Of a DNA stretch of 15,851 nucleotides, positions 1-7,800 are shown one piece after another. The DNA comes from JBBDNV01 sp040877415 (GTDB lineage Bacteria; Planctomycetota; Planctomycetia; Pirellulales; PALSA-1355): positions 1 to 15,851 of the forward strand of contig JBBDNV010000142.1 in assembly GCA_040877415.1 (NCBI GenBank). The letters are read 5' to 3'. The notes beneath the pieces were generated by a model. It was not told the DNA's origin. It ran no database searches and saw nothing but the letters and a program-made list of their open reading frames with translations. The translations under genes and the position numbers were made by a program. The stretch's first letter is position 1. The number at the start of each line of letters is the position of its first letter.

Positions 1-57
1 ATCATGCAATTGCTCGGCGCGATCGTGATCAAGAAAATCGTCAACATCAAGGTGTAA
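1..57 (+). CDS. tadB: TadB-like type II secretion F protein, C-terminal end
   Basis: Only the last 18 codons and the TAA stop are in the window. They read IMQLLGAIVIKKIVNIKV, a hydrophobic stretch ending in a short basic tail. TadB inner-membrane platform proteins of the Tad (type IVc) pilus typically end in this way, with a last membrane helix followed by an I(V)NI-K/E-V tail. The stop lies four bases before the start of the tadC-like gene, the usual tadB-tadC order, so both are probably in one transcript. The name rests on this tail and on the neighbour, because no conserved domain is visible in so short a piece. Confidence 0.7.
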   Translation: MMQLLGAIVIKKIVNIKV

Positions 58-61
58 CGCC

Positions 62-1036
62 ATGACTTTGCTGGCTGCCCTCCCGCTGACCAAGCTCGTC
101 CCGTTCGCCATCTTCGGCCTGTTCGCCGTGGGCGCCTGGCTGATCTTGGAAACGATTGCCGCACGAAAGCCGCGGGCCCAGGAACGGCTCGACGAGCTGC
201 GCAATCCGGCAGCGCGCCGCCGCGATTCCGAAATCACGCCGGTCAAGAAATCCGCCACCATGAGCAAGGTCTTGGCCAAGGCGTCGCCCATGGCCAGGCC
301 GCTGCAGCCTAAATCCGACGAAGAGGTCGGAAAACTGAAACGCAGGCTCTGCGAAGCCGGCTTCCGCAATGAGACGGCCGTCGGCATCTTCCTCGGATTG
401 AAATTCATCGGGCTGATCGTAGGACTGAGCCTCAGCGGCGGAACGGCGATCGTGACCGCCGGACTGACGCAGAATGCCCTGATCTACACCGTGATCACCA
501 GCGCCGCAATGTTCTACCTGCCCGACGTCGTCGTCTGGTTACTCGCCAAGCACCGCAAGGACTCGATCTTCCTCGGACTGCCCGACGTGCTCGACTTGCT
601 GGTGGTGTGCGTCGAGGCCGGCTTGGGCTTGGACCAGGCGATGCGCAAAGTCAGCGAAGAAATGAAAAAGTCGTGCAAGATCCTGGCCGACGAGTTCGCA
701 CTGTGCAACTTTCATTTGCAGATGGGTCGGGCCCGCAACGAGGTGCTGCAAGACCTGGGCGCTCGCACGGGCGTCGACGACTTGCGAAGCCTGGCGGCGA
801 TCTTGATTCAGGCCGACAGATTCGGCTCGAGCATTGCCCAGGCGCTGCGTGTGCAGAGCGACTCGATGCGGACCCGGCGCCGCCAGTTGGCCGAAGAAAA
901 AGCGGCCAAAACGGCGGTCAAACTGATCTTTCCGCTGGTGATCTTCATTTTCCCGGCCATTTTCGTGGTGCTCGTGGGCCCGGCGGCGATCACGATCGTC
1001 AACGAGATGTTCCCGATGATGCAGGGCCAGAAATAG
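62..1036 (+). CDS. tadC: TadC-like type II secretion system F family protein
   Basis: The 324-residue protein is probably an inner-membrane platform component of a Tad (type IVc) pilus assembly machine, paired with TadB. A membrane helix lies at about residues 13-30, followed by a basic linker and further helices near 107-125 and 139-161. The T2SSF domain then begins with LPDVLDLLVVCVEAGLGL near 173. It continues through GVDDLRSLAAILIQADRFG near 227-245 and the basic stretch MRTRRRQLAEEKAAKTAVK to a last helix near 288-313. This is the typical TadC arrangement and length. The start follows an AGGT-type ribosome site about eight bases upstream and lies four bases after the tadB stop, which suggests translational coupling. 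No truncation or frameshift is seen. Confidence 0.9.
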   Translation: MTLLAALPLTKLVPFAIFGLFAVGAWLILETIAARKPRAQERLDELRNPAARRRDSEITPVKKSATMSKVLAKASPMARPLQPKSDEEVGKLKRRLCEAGFRNETAVGIFLGLKFIGLIVGLSLSGGTAIVTAGLTQNALIYTVITSAAMFYLPDVVVWLLAKHRKDSIFLGLPDVLDLLVVCVEAGLGLDQAMRKVSEEMKKSCKILADEFALCNFHLQMGRARNEVLQDLGARTGVDDLRSLAAILIQADRFGSSIAQALRVQSDSMRTRRRQLAEEKAAKTAVKLIFPLVIFIFPAIFVVLVGPAAITIVNEMFPMMQGQK

Positions 1037-1193
1037 GGTAAGCCTGGTAAACTTGGGCGAGTCGGCCCTCTCCTGCCACAGTTCTGCTAGCCAATGCGTC
1101 GATAGAGACTGACGCGGCCAGCCAGCCGGAATTGCCCGGCTTGCGCTGCCAACCGCCGCTTACGGAGAGGCCCATCGATCGGGAGGGAGTCTG

Positions 1194-1775
1194 ATGTCAC
1201 GCTGCGGTTCAATGCTCTTGGTGATGTTGGCGGTTTTGGCGTCGGGCGGCAAGGCCCATGGCCAATGGTTCGAGCAGTTCAAGCAAAACTGCAAACGCGA
1301 TTATCACCGCAACTCGATGTGGCCTGAGCCCTTTTTGCAGGCGGACCGCAACGCCGTGATGTGCCCGTTTGCCATCCAGACGGCCAACGGTTGGCGGCGG
1401 CAGAACCTGCTTAGCGACTATCACTTCAACGAGGCGACCAACCAATTGACGCTGGCCGGCGAGTCGAAGCTGCGCTACGTCCTGACTCAGATGCCCCCCA
1501 CGCGCCGCACGGTCTTCGTGCAGCAGGGGCTGTCGACGGACGTGACCGAAGGCCGGATGCACGCGGTTGAGCGGTCCGCCGAAGGGATCGTGCCCACCGG
1601 CATGGTGGCCAACGTGGTGGAATCGAACCTGCCGAACGAAGGTTGGCCGGCCGCGGACATCGATGCTGTCACGCGGAAGTTCATCGCCACGACGCCCGAT
1701 CCGCGGCTTCCGCCCGGCGGCATCAGCGGCGGCGGCAGCGGCTCGGGCGGCTACGACAACACCAGCGCCAAGTAA
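1194..1775 (+). CDS. Small secreted protein of unknown function downstream of tad genes
   Basis: The 193-residue protein starts with a good signal peptide: a short basic N-region, the hydrophobic run MLLVMLAVLASGG, and probable cleavage after AHG near residue 23. The mature part is rich in aromatic residues and has two cysteines in the segment before residue 60 (NCKRDYHRNS and NAVMCPF). The tail, from about residue 172, is a flexible Gly/Ser run, GGISGGGSGSGG. The start has a strong ribosome site, GGGAGGGAG, at 1181-1189. I do not recognise a named domain. Its place between tadC and a TPR lipoprotein suggests a role at the envelope linked to the Tad machine, but this is inference from position only. 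A 157-base gap separates it from tadC, so it may have its own promoter. Confidence 0.8.
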   Translation: MSRCGSMLLVMLAVLASGGKAHGQWFEQFKQNCKRDYHRNSMWPEPFLQADRNAVMCPFAIQTANGWRRQNLLSDYHFNEATNQLTLAGESKLRYVLTQMPPTRRTVFVQQGLSTDVTEGRMHAVERSAEGIVPTGMVANVVESNLPNEGWPAADIDAVTRKFIATTPDPRLPPGGISGGGSGSGGYDNTSAK

Positions 1776-1819
1776 GCTGGCACGGCGCGGTGGCAGCACG
1801 ATCGCGCGATCCAGCCAGC
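1776..1819. other. GC-rich inverted repeat after the small secreted protein
   Basis: GCTGGC at 1776-1781, directly after the stop codon, pairs with GCCAGC at 1814-1819. The inner part contains the palindrome ATCGCGCGAT at 1801-1810. This could fold into a branched hairpin and weaken readthrough into the TPR gene, but no T-run follows, so it is not a classic terminator. The rest of the gap up to 1925 shows nothing else that I can support. Confidence 0.25.
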
Positions 1820-1913
1820 GTGTCTTTGCATTGCAGCTTTGCGCTTTGGTTGGACGATGCTAAGGATGGCGGAATGAACGATCGACGCGGTTGATCTTTA
1901 CGCTCTCGATGCG

Positions 1914-1920
1914 AGGAAGG
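1914..1920 (+). promoter_or_regulatory. Ribosome binding site fixing a GTG start
   Basis: AGGAAGG lies five bases before a GTG codon at 1926. The reading frame is open further upstream only briefly and has no ATG in a better place. The hydrophobic lipoprotein leader begins directly after the GTG, so the site decides this start. Confidence 0.65.
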
Positions 1921-1925
1921 GATTC

Positions 1926-2954
1926 GTGGCCAAAACGTTTTTGTATTCATTGGCCCTCGCCGCGAGTTGGTCGGTCCTGTTCGGCGGATGCGCTTCGCCG
2001 ACCGCCAAACCGCCGGCGCAGCAGACGTTCATGGACAAGCTCGGCGCGAACGTCAAGACCGGCACCTCGAAGATGGCCGCGGCCGTGATGCCCAAGAAGA
2101 CGCCGCTGGAAACCCCCGTCATGTCGCCCAACGGCAAGCCGGGACCCAACCTGTTCGTGGCCGTGGCGCAGATGCACGAACGGACCGGCAAGTTCGACGA
2201 GGCCGAGGCCAATTATCGCAAGGCGCTGGAGCACGATTCCCGTCATTTGGGCGCGCTCGTGGGCTATGCCCGGCTGGAAGACCGCCGCAGCAATTTCGAA
2301 GCGGCCACCCGGCTCTATCGCAAAGCCATTCAGATGCATCCCAAGGACGCCTCGGTCCATAACGACCTGGGCCTTTGTTACCATCGCCGCAGCATGTTGC
2401 CGGACGCCACCAGGGAGCTAAAGCGTGCCGTCGAGCTGGCAGGCGAGAACAAGCTGTTCCGCGACAATCTGGCCGCGGTCTACGTGGAACAGGGTAAGAA
2501 CGACGAGGCCCTGTCCCAGCTCACCGCCGCTCATGGCACGTCGGTCGGCCACTACAACTTGGGCTACCTGCTCGCGCAAAAAGGGAATCGCGGCGAAGCG
2601 CTGTACCACTTTCAAAAGGCGGCCGAGGTGGACGGGAACCTGATTGCCGCGCGACATTGGGTCGCCAAGTTACAGGCTCCCGGCGGACCGTACGTTTCGC
2701 CAGCCGGCGGCATGGCGGTTGCCCAGGCGCCTCCGCAGGCCTATGGCGCGCCGCCGCAATCGACCGCAAGCCAGGCCTATGCGACCGGGCGGACTGCGCC
2801 GCCGCCGGGCCAGGCGCCGCAGTACGTGCCTCCGGCGAACCCACTGCAGCCGGCGCCCCCGGCGCGCCCGCCAGCCAACTCCCAAGCGCCGCGGTCGCCG
2901 CCGCCCTCCTGGCAGGCCCAGCCCGACCCCATGCCCCCGCTGCCGAATCGCTAG
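1926..2954 (+). CDS. TPR-repeat lipoprotein with proline-rich tail, TadD-like
   Basis: The 342-residue protein probably acts as an envelope-anchored scaffold for protein-protein contacts. A short leader ends in LFGGC, with the lipid-accepting cysteine at residue 22; Phe at -3 makes the lipobox imperfect. Tandem tetratricopeptide repeats run from about residue 73 to 245, for example HERTGKFDEAEANYRKALEHD, NFEAATRLYRKAIQMHPKD and YLLAQKGNRGEALYHFQKAAEVD. From about 250 to the end the chain is rich in Pro, Ala and Gln and probably disordered. TadD proteins are TPR lipoproteins that help Tad secretin assembly; the location just after tadC supports a similar job. The extended Pro-rich tail is not usual for TadD, so a different planctomycete-specific role is possible. 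The start is GTG. Confidence 0.85.
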   Translation: MAKTFLYSLALAASWSVLFGGCASPTAKPPAQQTFMDKLGANVKTGTSKMAAAVMPKKTPLETPVMSPNGKPGPNLFVAVAQMHERTGKFDEAEANYRKALEHDSRHLGALVGYARLEDRRSNFEAATRLYRKAIQMHPKDASVHNDLGLCYHRRSMLPDATRELKRAVELAGENKLFRDNLAAVYVEQGKNDEALSQLTAAHGTSVGHYNLGYLLAQKGNRGEALYHFQKAAEVDGNLIAARHWVAKLQAPGGPYVSPAGGMAVAQAPPQAYGAPPQSTASQAYATGRTAPPPGQAPQYVPPANPLQPAPPARPPANSQAPRSPPPSWQAQPDPMPPLPNR

Positions 2955-2982
2955 AGACCGGGGCCGTATTATCTCGACGATG

Positions 2983-3025
2983 GTAACCTCGGGATCCGAG
3001 GCTACATGCCTGGCCCTCGACGGGC
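2983..3025. terminator. Hairpins between convergent genes, candidate bidirectional terminator
   Basis: CCTCGG at 2987-2992 pairs exactly with CCGAGG at 2996-3001 around a three-base loop. After one mismatch the stem continues with GTA at 2983-2985 and TAC at 3003-3005. A second small stem, GCCC and GGGC, lies at 3013-3025. The genes on either side end towards each other here, at 2954 and 3062, so the position fits transcription termination from both sides. There is no T-run on either strand, so the call is made on position and stem strength. Confidence 0.4.
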
Positions 3026-3061
3026 ACACTTTGGCAGACGTCGATTTCCGAGCGCCAATAG

Positions 3062-4726
3062 TCACCACGGGCGCCCGTTCTTGTGGGTGCCGCAGAGGAA
3101 GACGTCGAGGCCCAGGGCTTCGGCCATCGAGGCTTTGGCCACGAGTGCGCGATCGGCTTCGGTGTCGCCGGTGGCGTAGACGACCTGCATGTGGTTGGCT
3201 TTGTGGCGGGCCATCATCTGGTCGCGCGAAACGCCGTAGGTCACGGCGTGCATGATCGGCCACTGCGGGGTCGTGGCCTGCCAGCGGCGCTCGGTTTCTT
3301 CCCGCGGTAGGTCGACCACCTCGGCCCGACCCAAATCCATGCACAGCCGCGCGCGCTCGATGTACACGCGCGACCAGACGATCTCGCCGGGCTTGGAAAT
3401 ACCCTTGAGCGTGCCGCCGCCGGAGGGGAAGTACATCGCGGGCTGCCGTTCGCTCGATGCGCCCTTCCAGCCGCCCGTGAAATGGGCCGGCGGCGCCGAT
3501 CCGCTGATCAAGAGCACCCACACGTAATTGGGCACGGTGCCGCTCTTGTCCCAATCACCCCAGCGGACGTCGTGCAGAGTATTTTCCACCGGTTGGCCCA
3601 TTGCCTTGTGCACGCGGTAGGTCATCAAGGCGTCGAGCCCCGCGCATTCGTCGACTTCGTTGAAGTGCAAAAGCGGCTCGCCCTCGCGCAGGATGCGCAT
3701 ACGATCGCGGCTGCGAACCGGCGGGCGCTCGGAGTTATTCAGCATCCCTTCGACCAGGTCGCTGGCCGGGAGCAGGTCTTTCAACCCTTGCTGATATTGA
3801 ATGCCGATCGCGTCGCAACCGAAATCGTCGGCCAGGCGCACGGCCGCGATGTACATCTTGCACTGCTTCAAGATCTGCTCGTCGGTCAGGTCTTTGGCCG
3901 GATTCGGACCGGTGACGAATCGCATGCCGCGTGATTCCATCCACTCGCGTACCGCGCGAGCTTCGGCGTCGCTCGTCTGCACGGTCTCGTAGTACAGGGC
4001 CGATTGACTGAGCCGCTCCTTGAAGACGCCGGTCGGATGCAGCAGATGGTCGGGGATGATGGCGTTGAACATGCCCATGCAGCCTTCGTCGAAGACGCCC
4101 AGGATCGCCTTTTCGCGGCGCAGTTGCTCGGCCAGTGCTTCGCCGAGCCGTCGTTCCTTGGGGGCAACCCTGACGCGGGCCAACGGCGTGACGTGGTCGG
4201 TGCGGTGTTTCACGGTTCCCTTCTTGAGCCAAGTTTTCAGATTCCGGACGAAAAACTTGTCGGTAAAATCCTCGCTCCACAGGGTCGAATACTTGCGGCC
4301 GGCCTTCGTCAGCGAGCCGTTGAGGTTGAGCATTCCGACCAGGCCCGGCCACGTGCCCGACCAGTTGGCCACGGTCAGCACCGGACCGGTGTGCGACATC
4401 AGCCCGGAGAGCACGTGATGCGAGTACTGCCAGACCGCTTCGGCAACGATCAGCTTCGCCTTGGGATCGATGCCGCGGAAAACTTCCATCCCTTCCTTTT
4501 GCGAGGCGATGAAGCCGTGGCGCTCGTGGGATTTGAACGGATGCGCGCGGACCAGCTCGCAACCGGCGGCAGCCACGGCGCGCGACAGCGCCTGCTCCAT
4601 TTCCTGTTGCGCGGGCCAGCACTTCTGATTGGCCGAGAGCCGCAAGTCGCCGCTGGCGACCAGCAGGACCTGGTTTTTTTTGACTTTTTCGGGCTTCACG
4701 AGCGTGGGAAACTGGTAGTCGGCCAT
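3062..4726 (-). CDS. Fucose/arabinose isomerase-like protein
   Basis: The 554-residue protein lacks a signal peptide and is probably cytoplasmic. Its build resembles the L-fucose/L-arabinose isomerase superfamily. An N-terminal alpha/beta part contains VLLVASGDLRLSANQ near residue 20. A second part contains LTVANWSGTWPGLVGMLNLNG near 117-137. A further region carries acidic residues that could bind metal (VFDEGCMGMFN near 211, HFNEVDECAGLDALM near 364). The end, ARHKANHMQVVYATGD near 516, resembles the C-terminal part of fucose isomerases annotated in planctomycetes. These enzymes interconvert aldoses and ketoses; the substrate cannot be read here. The ATG at 4726 is chosen because GGAG lies about ten bases upstream and the open frame beyond it runs into a repeat element. 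The gene follows the large cytochrome gene on the same strand. Confidence 0.65.
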   Translation of the reverse strand: MADYQFPTLVKPEKVKKNQVLLVASGDLRLSANQKCWPAQQEMEQALSRAVAAAGCELVRAHPFKSHERHGFIASQKEGMEVFRGIDPKAKLIVAEAVWQYSHHVLSGLMSHTGPVLTVANWSGTWPGLVGMLNLNGSLTKAGRKYSTLWSEDFTDKFFVRNLKTWLKKGTVKHRTDHVTPLARVRVAPKERRLGEALAEQLRREKAILGVFDEGCMGMFNAIIPDHLLHPTGVFKERLSQSALYYETVQTSDAEARAVREWMESRGMRFVTGPNPAKDLTDEQILKQCKMYIAAVRLADDFGCDAIGIQYQQGLKDLLPASDLVEGMLNNSERPPVRSRDRMRILREGEPLLHFNEVDECAGLDALMTYRVHKAMGQPVENTLHDVRWGDWDKSGTVPNYVWVLLISGSAPPAHFTGGWKGASSERQPAMYFPSGGGTLKGISKPGEIVWSRVYIERARLCMDLGRAEVVDLPREETERRWQATTPQWPIMHAVTYGVSRDQMMARHKANHMQVVYATGDTEADRALVAKASMAEALGLDVFLCGTHKNGRPW

Positions 4727-4775
4727 GCGAGGAACTCCGCGAGGATATTCAAGTGCAAGGTGCGACGGAGCGTTT

Positions 4776-4882
4776 ACTAGCCCGAATCGCAAGCGAGGAA
4801 GCGCTGCGAAATGGATGCTCCATGTCAAAAGCCCGTCGTCTGCGCTTGAGTATGCGCTCCCTCGCTTGCGCTTCGGGCTAGT
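4776..4882. repeat. Long inverted repeat between cytochrome and isomerase genes
   Basis: The left arm, 29 bases at 4776-4804, begins ACTAGCCCGAATCGCAAGCG. It matches the reverse complement of 4854-4882 with only two mismatches. The 49-base middle contains a smaller palindromic piece, ATGGATGCTCCAT. The element lies in the 161-base spacer between two minus-strand genes, beginning five bases beyond the cytochrome stop. Read through in one frame, an arm encodes the SPKRKRGSA-type peptide that I recall as a frequent spurious peptide in planctomycete genomes, which suggests a dispersed family. Transcribed, it would form a long stem that could end or attenuate transcription between the two genes. 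Confidence 0.8.
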
Positions 4883-4887
4883 GTGCA

Positions 4888-7800
4888 TTACTCCGAAACG
4901 ATGTCGATCTGGCCCCAGTAGGCAGCGTCGGGCGCTTCGCCGGCCGAGGCGTGGATTAATCCCAGGTTCACCTTCTTTCCGGCCAGCGGCGTCAGGTCGA
5001 CCGAGATCGTTTGCCATTTTGGCGGACCGCCGTCTTCGCCGACAAGCGACTGCTGCAATTCCTTGCGGCCGGCGACGACGGTGAGATTCCACCGGCCTAG
5101 CGGTTCGTGAGAAACGGCGAGCACCAGCCGCGTGTGCTTGCCCTCGGGGACTTCGATTTCTGCGTGCAAGATACACGGCGACTGGCGATGAGCGGGCCGG
5201 GTGCGCAAAACCCCCTCGCGCCCCGCGTGTTCGGCCACGATCGCCAGTCCCGGCCGGCCGACGTGCGCGGCGGTAAAGCCGGGCGCGAGCTCGCCAACCA
5301 GCTCGGGGAATTGGGCAGGGTCGTTCGTTTCGCGGGGCCGGGCCACCTGCGACCCGGGAAGCTTTCGGGCCGCCGGATCGCTGGGCGGTCTGTCGAGCGT
5401 GATGTAAGCGAACAAATCGGCCAGTTCCGCCGGCTTGAGCTGCTTTTCGAGGTCTTCGGGCATGAGCGACAATTCGCTCGACTTCATTTCGGCAATCTCC
5501 GCGCGCGGGATTGTTTCCTGTTTGGCGCCTTGCATCTTGAGCACGACGCGGCGCCGGCTGTCTTCGGCCACGAGCCCGGTGAGCACGCGCCCGTCCTCGG
5601 TCACCACGGTTCGGGCCTGGTACGCGGCGCCGATCACAAGGCTGGGGTCGAACACGTTGGACAGCAACTGCTCGAAGGAACTGCGGCCGTTAAGCGTGAT
5701 GTCGGGGCCGACCTCCTGCCCTTCGCCGTAGAGCTTGTGACACTGCCCGCACACGCGTTTGTACACTTCCAGTCCGGCGATCGGGTCCCCCGGCGTTTTG
5801 CGCAAAAAGGGCCGCATGCTGGCGATCACCTCTTCGCGCTTCGGGTTGCGCGATTCGCGGAGCGATCCCCAGTGGGCCGCGACTTTCGCGGTGAGCGACG
5901 CATCACCGAGGGCGAGCAACTGGCGCACCTGGTTTGCATTCAGGGCGGCGGCGGGAATCTCGTCGCGACCGATGGCGTCCAAAAGCTGTTCGGCCCACGC
6001 GCGGCGCTCGGTCAAGACGACAATCGCCCGGGGACGCAGCTCGGGTTCCAGTTTCGGATAGATTGCCAAAATGACCCGCGCAACCCAAGGGGCGTCGGCG
6101 CGCGACAGCGAATCGAGCGCGGCGGCCCGCAACTGAACCGGATTGGCTTTCGCGTCGGCCAACAACCGGGAAACCGCGTCTTCGAGCGAATCGTCGCCGG
6201 CCGCCACCAGCGCATCGAGCGCCCGCACTCGGCGCTGGGGCGACTGATCGTGGGCCGTAAGAAACCCGCGGACCGCGACCACCGCGCGGGGATCTTTCCA
6301 CGTTGTCGCCAGCAGCGCCGCGTTGGCATAGCGTGCGTCATCGGTGGGCTGGGAGAGAATCTTCTGCACCAGCGGATCGAGCTGCGAGCGCAAAGCGGCA
6401 AGCTGCTCGGCCGTCAGCTCCCGCGACTCGAGCCTGGCCGTCAATGTCGAGAAGGTTTGTTCCAGTACTGAAGAATCGAGCTGCGCTTCGGACGCGAGCA
6501 TCTGCAAAACCGCCGCGATCGACGCCGTGTTGGGGCTGCCCAGTATCCGGTCGATCACCTGCGGCACGAGCGACGCCACCGCCGGCGACTCGCGGAACTT
6601 TTCGCGGGAGACCAATTCGAGATAGCGCGGGCCGTGCTCCTCCAAAAGCGGATGGAGATTCTGCCAGACCACGTGCCCGATCAGCTTGTCGTCGCTGCTG
6701 GCGACCAACACGTCGACGAGAACCGGCAAGGCGTCGACCCCCTCGATCTTTTTCGCGGCGATGGCGATTTGCAGCCGCACCTCCGCCGCCGGATCGCCGG
6801 TCATCGACACGACTTTCGCGCGCACGGCGGGATCCACCCGGCCGAGATTTCCCGCCGCCCGCACTCCCCATGCCCGGTAGCCGGCGTCTTCGTGCGCCAG
6901 CAAAGAACGATGAAAATCAACCGAGAGCGAACCGCTGCCCACCAGTGCCCACAGCGCGTGCATGCGGGCCTTGCGCGGCGCGTCGCGATCCAGGACGAGC
7001 CGCTCGAGCTTCGGCCGCGTGAGGGAATCGTTTCGCTCGCAAAGGATGCGCTGGGCGAGGTCGCGGAAGAAAACGTTCGGGCTGTGCAGCCGCTCGATCA
7101 GTCGCTCGTCGCTTTCCGCGGCCAGGTCGAAGGGCGCGGCGCGGGGCGCGTCCTGGTAACGCACGCGATACAACCGCCCCTTGAGCCGATCGATGCCCGC
7201 CGGATCGCGCCGGGCATCCTGATAACAGTGGTAACGATCGTACCAGTCGAGAATGTACAAGCAGCCGTCCGGCCCGGTTTTTTGCGCCACGGGCATGAAC
7301 CACGCGTCGTGAGCGCTCAGGAAATCGGGCGCCGCCGAGGCCTCGTAGGTCGCCCCGTCGCGCTTCAGCACGTCGACGTTGATGCAATTGCCGTGGATGT
7401 TGCCCATGTAGAGCCGCTCGCGATACTCTTGGGGATAAGCGTCGCTGTCGAAGAAGTGAATGCCGCAATAGGCAGCCTTTTGATGGTTGTGCTTGACGAT
7501 CGATCCCATCGGCGACGTATAGGGCGGATAGGGCCCGCCCTGGCGAATGTAGTAGCCCGTCTCGGCCAGGTGCCACAAATGGTCGATCACGCAGGCACTG
7601 ACAAACGCGCTGCCTTCGTTGTCCCACGCCACGCCCCAGGGATTGCTTGTACCCTCCGCGAAAAGTTGAAACTCGCGCGAGCGCGGATGGATGCGAAAAA
7701 GTGCGCAAGTAAACTCGAACCGTTTGTCGTTCTGCTCGACGACCGACGGATTGAACACCCCGTTGAGCCCGTACAGCCAACCGTCGGGCCCCCAGGTCAA

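Noticed and set aside
1037..1193. Terminator or RNA gene after tadC
   Set aside because: Only a five-base GCCGG/CCGGC stem is visible, without a T-run; no tRNA-like or other structured RNA could be supported.
2670..3554. 294-codon open frame on the minus strand
   Set aside because: It overlaps the TPR gene tail and the isomerase end in wrong frames, is extremely Arg-rich and shows no motif.
4727..5176. N-terminal extension of the isomerase by 150 residues
   Set aside because: The open frame continues upstream through the inverted repeat and into the antisense of the cytochrome gene. The extra residues are Arg-rich repeat translation, and the ATG at 4726 has a ribosome site.
5107..6471. 454-codon open frame on the plus strand
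   Set aside because: It is antisense to the HEAT and heme region of the cytochrome gene, with no domain or ribosome site.
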